Shown here: positions 5,474 through 6,338 of the stretch, in pieces
Layout of the letters: every line of letters begins with the position of its first letter
How positions within the stretch are numbered: position 1 is the first letter of the stretch
From: Phycisphaerae bacterium
GTDB taxonomy: Bacteria > Planctomycetota > Phycisphaerae > Sedimentisphaerales > Anaerohalosphaeraceae
DNA: 6,338 nucleotides
Assembly: GCA_021736615.1 (NCBI GenBank)
Contig: JAIPFN010000051.1
Span: 1-6,338 of the forward strand
Reading direction: 5' to 3'
Position numbers and translations under genes: made by a program
Notes under the pieces: generated by a model
Database searches by the model: none
What the model was told of the DNA's origin: nothing
The model's input: the letters and a program-made list of their open reading frames with translations, nothing else

Positions 5474-5715
5474 TATTGTCGAGGTTTTCCCTATGCTGCA
5501 ATTGCCCAGAGATATAATAGTTTCTCTGTCCTAATATCTGTCATTCTCCGACCACAAACCTTAATTAAAATCAGAAAACCCAACAATATAAGGACATACT
5601 GGACACTTAAAATTTCGCAAGCCAGAAAGTGGTAAAGAAACGGTAAACTAACGGTAAACTAATTCGAGGACTTCACTGTACACGCCCCCGGAATACCCAT
5701 GCTCTCCGCTGCATT
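5443..5715. other. Intergenic stretch between pseudopilin and the membrane-protein gene
   Basis: 273 bp where the two genes converge. Apart from the hairpin at 5441-5473 it holds a small inverted repeat CAGAGA/TCTCTG (5507-5512 and 5523-5528, 10-nt loop) and the 11-bp tandem repeat at 5630-5662. No gene, RNA gene or strong intrinsic terminator was recognised. Confidence 0.5.
5630..5662. repeat. 11-bp tandem repeat, three units
   Basis: TGGTAAAGAAA (5630-5640), CGGTAAACTAA (5641-5651), CGGTAAACTAA (5652-5662). The last two units are identical and the first is degenerate. An 11-bp period puts the units on nearly the same face of the helix, which would suit protein binding. Function unknown. 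Confidence 0.65.
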
Positions 5716-5815
5716 CTAAAGTCTTCTAAGCAGTCCGCTGCCTATGAACATCACCATTGCCGCGATTGTCAGCCCATTCGATGCGGACCTGTAATTGTCT
5801 ATCGGCTGGATTTTT
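5716..5815 (-). pseudogene. Frameshifted C-terminal tail of the membrane protein
   Basis: In the frame reached by one extra base at the run of five A (5811-5815, T on the plus strand), translation runs on past the TAG at 5799-5801. It reads KIQPIDNYRSASNG, then LTIAAMVMFIGSGLL, then RRL and stops at 5716-5718. That is a membrane helix followed by positive charges, the usual end of this protein family, so it is almost surely the original C terminus. The homopolymer is a likely place for a one-base deletion or sequencing error. Confidence 0.65.
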
Positions 5816-6338
5816 CTGTTATCTCTGCCGGGACGAATTGGGCCTGGGCGACGAGTTTGTCATTTGGCTTGCATGTCAGGTCGTATTCTGCGTGGTAAGG
5901 GCGGTTGTAATGGATTACTGCTGCCTTTTCGTAGTCGGCGTCCTGTATGCTTAGCGATGCACTTGCTATCCCTTCCAGCGGCACCACCGCCCGGTAAACG
6001 CCAAGACCGACCTGTTCGGCGGATATCTGCGAGGTCGAGTTGTTCTGGTCAACGCATCTAAGCTGCAGGTTGGCCGAATTAATCGGTTTTGAGTCCGGAT
6101 CCTGCCGTTTAATGTCGACGATCCACTTGTTGCCGGCCGCCTGCGATGTAACATATATTCCTTCGGTATCGGCTCGTTTTACCACGTTTCTGAAGACCTG
6201 CGCCCAGAAGCTTCCGCACTTATCCCAGGCCAGCCATTCGCCGCCCCATTTTTCCGTAACGTCGCTGGTATACGCCAAGCCGACACCAAGTCCGAATCGC
6301 GAAATCGCAAGCAGCGGGTCGCCGGTCTCAGCTGCCAG
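5799..6338 (-). CDS. GATase/VWA-type membrane protein, C-terminal part (5' end outside window, probable frameshift near the end)
   Basis: The minus-strand frame is open to the window edge, so the Leu/TTG at 6276-6278 is internal. The 179 visible residues contain GDPLLAISRFGLGVG (6-20) followed by TSDVTEKWGGEWLAW (24-38) and FWAQVFRNVVKRA (about 43-55). This is the block found in large planctomycete membrane proteins that combine a VWA or glutamine-amidotransferase-like domain with flanking membrane helices (BatA/aerotolerance-like family). After it comes a beta-rich, Ig-like region (about 60-165). The protein ends abruptly at EKSSR (TAG 5799-5801) without the expected terminal helix, which is encoded in another frame just downstream. 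Substrate and role are unknown; other members are thought to act at the cell envelope. A real pseudogene, a truncated but working protein and a sequence error are all possible. Confidence 0.75.
   Translation of the reverse strand: MAAETGDPLLAISRFGLGVGLAYTSDVTEKWGGEWLAWDKCGSFWAQVFRNVVKRADTEGIYVTSQAAGNKWIVDIKRQDPDSKPINSANLQLRCVDQNNSTSQISAEQVGLGVYRAVVPLEGIASASLSIQDADYEKAAVIHYNRPYHAEYDLTCKPNDKLVAQAQFVPAEITEKSSR

Noticed and set aside
5799..5815. Programmed -1 ribosomal frameshift at the A-run
   Set aside because: In the reading frame used (GAA AAA TCC) there is no X XXY YYZ slippery heptamer, and five A is short for transcriptional slippage; a deletion or sequence error is simpler.

Overview
The window looks like chromosome from a planctomycete-type bacterium, most likely class Phycisphaerae (PVC superphylum). 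The clues are a pseudopilin of the kind many Phycisphaerae carry in large numbers (N-terminal FTLIELLVVIAIIALL, then CKSNMKQ and a late LLLDG motif), a GATase/VWA-type membrane protein of the kind common in planctomycetes, and moderately GC-rich genes separated by AT-rich gaps. The placement is inferred from protein style, not from a marker gene.

Layout, left to right. 1-744 (+) is the C-terminal half of an FGGY-family sugar kinase. It converges on the glycine decarboxylase genes, and a bidirectional terminator lies at 773-809. The minus strand then carries, in transcription order from right to left: a promoter (4528-4555), a tandem glycine riboswitch (4304-4491), an unrecognised 43-codon ORF (4113-4244), a 350-bp AT-rich stretch with dispersed-looking repeats, gcvPA (2431-3762) and gcvPB (879-2318). 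The pseudopilin gene (4675-5442, +) is transcribed divergently from the riboswitch promoter and has its own promoter and a TTG start. After a 273-bp gap with an 11-bp tandem repeat comes the C-terminal part of the GATase/VWA-type membrane protein on the minus strand (5799-6338 and beyond). Its terminal membrane helix is found in another frame (5716-5815), so it carries a frameshift.

How the parts work together. GcvPA and GcvPB together form the PLP-dependent P-protein of the glycine cleavage system. The glycine riboswitch should turn the unit on when glycine is plentiful. The most interesting signal concerns how it may do so. The 5' strand of the second aptamer's P1 helix is perfectly complementary over 10 nt (4362-4371 against 4249-4258) to the Shine-Dalgarno region of the 43-codon ORF. 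The two pairings exclude each other. This suggests a translational on-switch acting on a small, unannotated protein, not directly on gcvPA, whose start lies about 540 nt downstream. gcvT and gcvH are not in the window.

The kinase, pilin and membrane protein have no evident functional link to glycine metabolism. No tRNA, rRNA, CRISPR array, transposase or integrase was seen.
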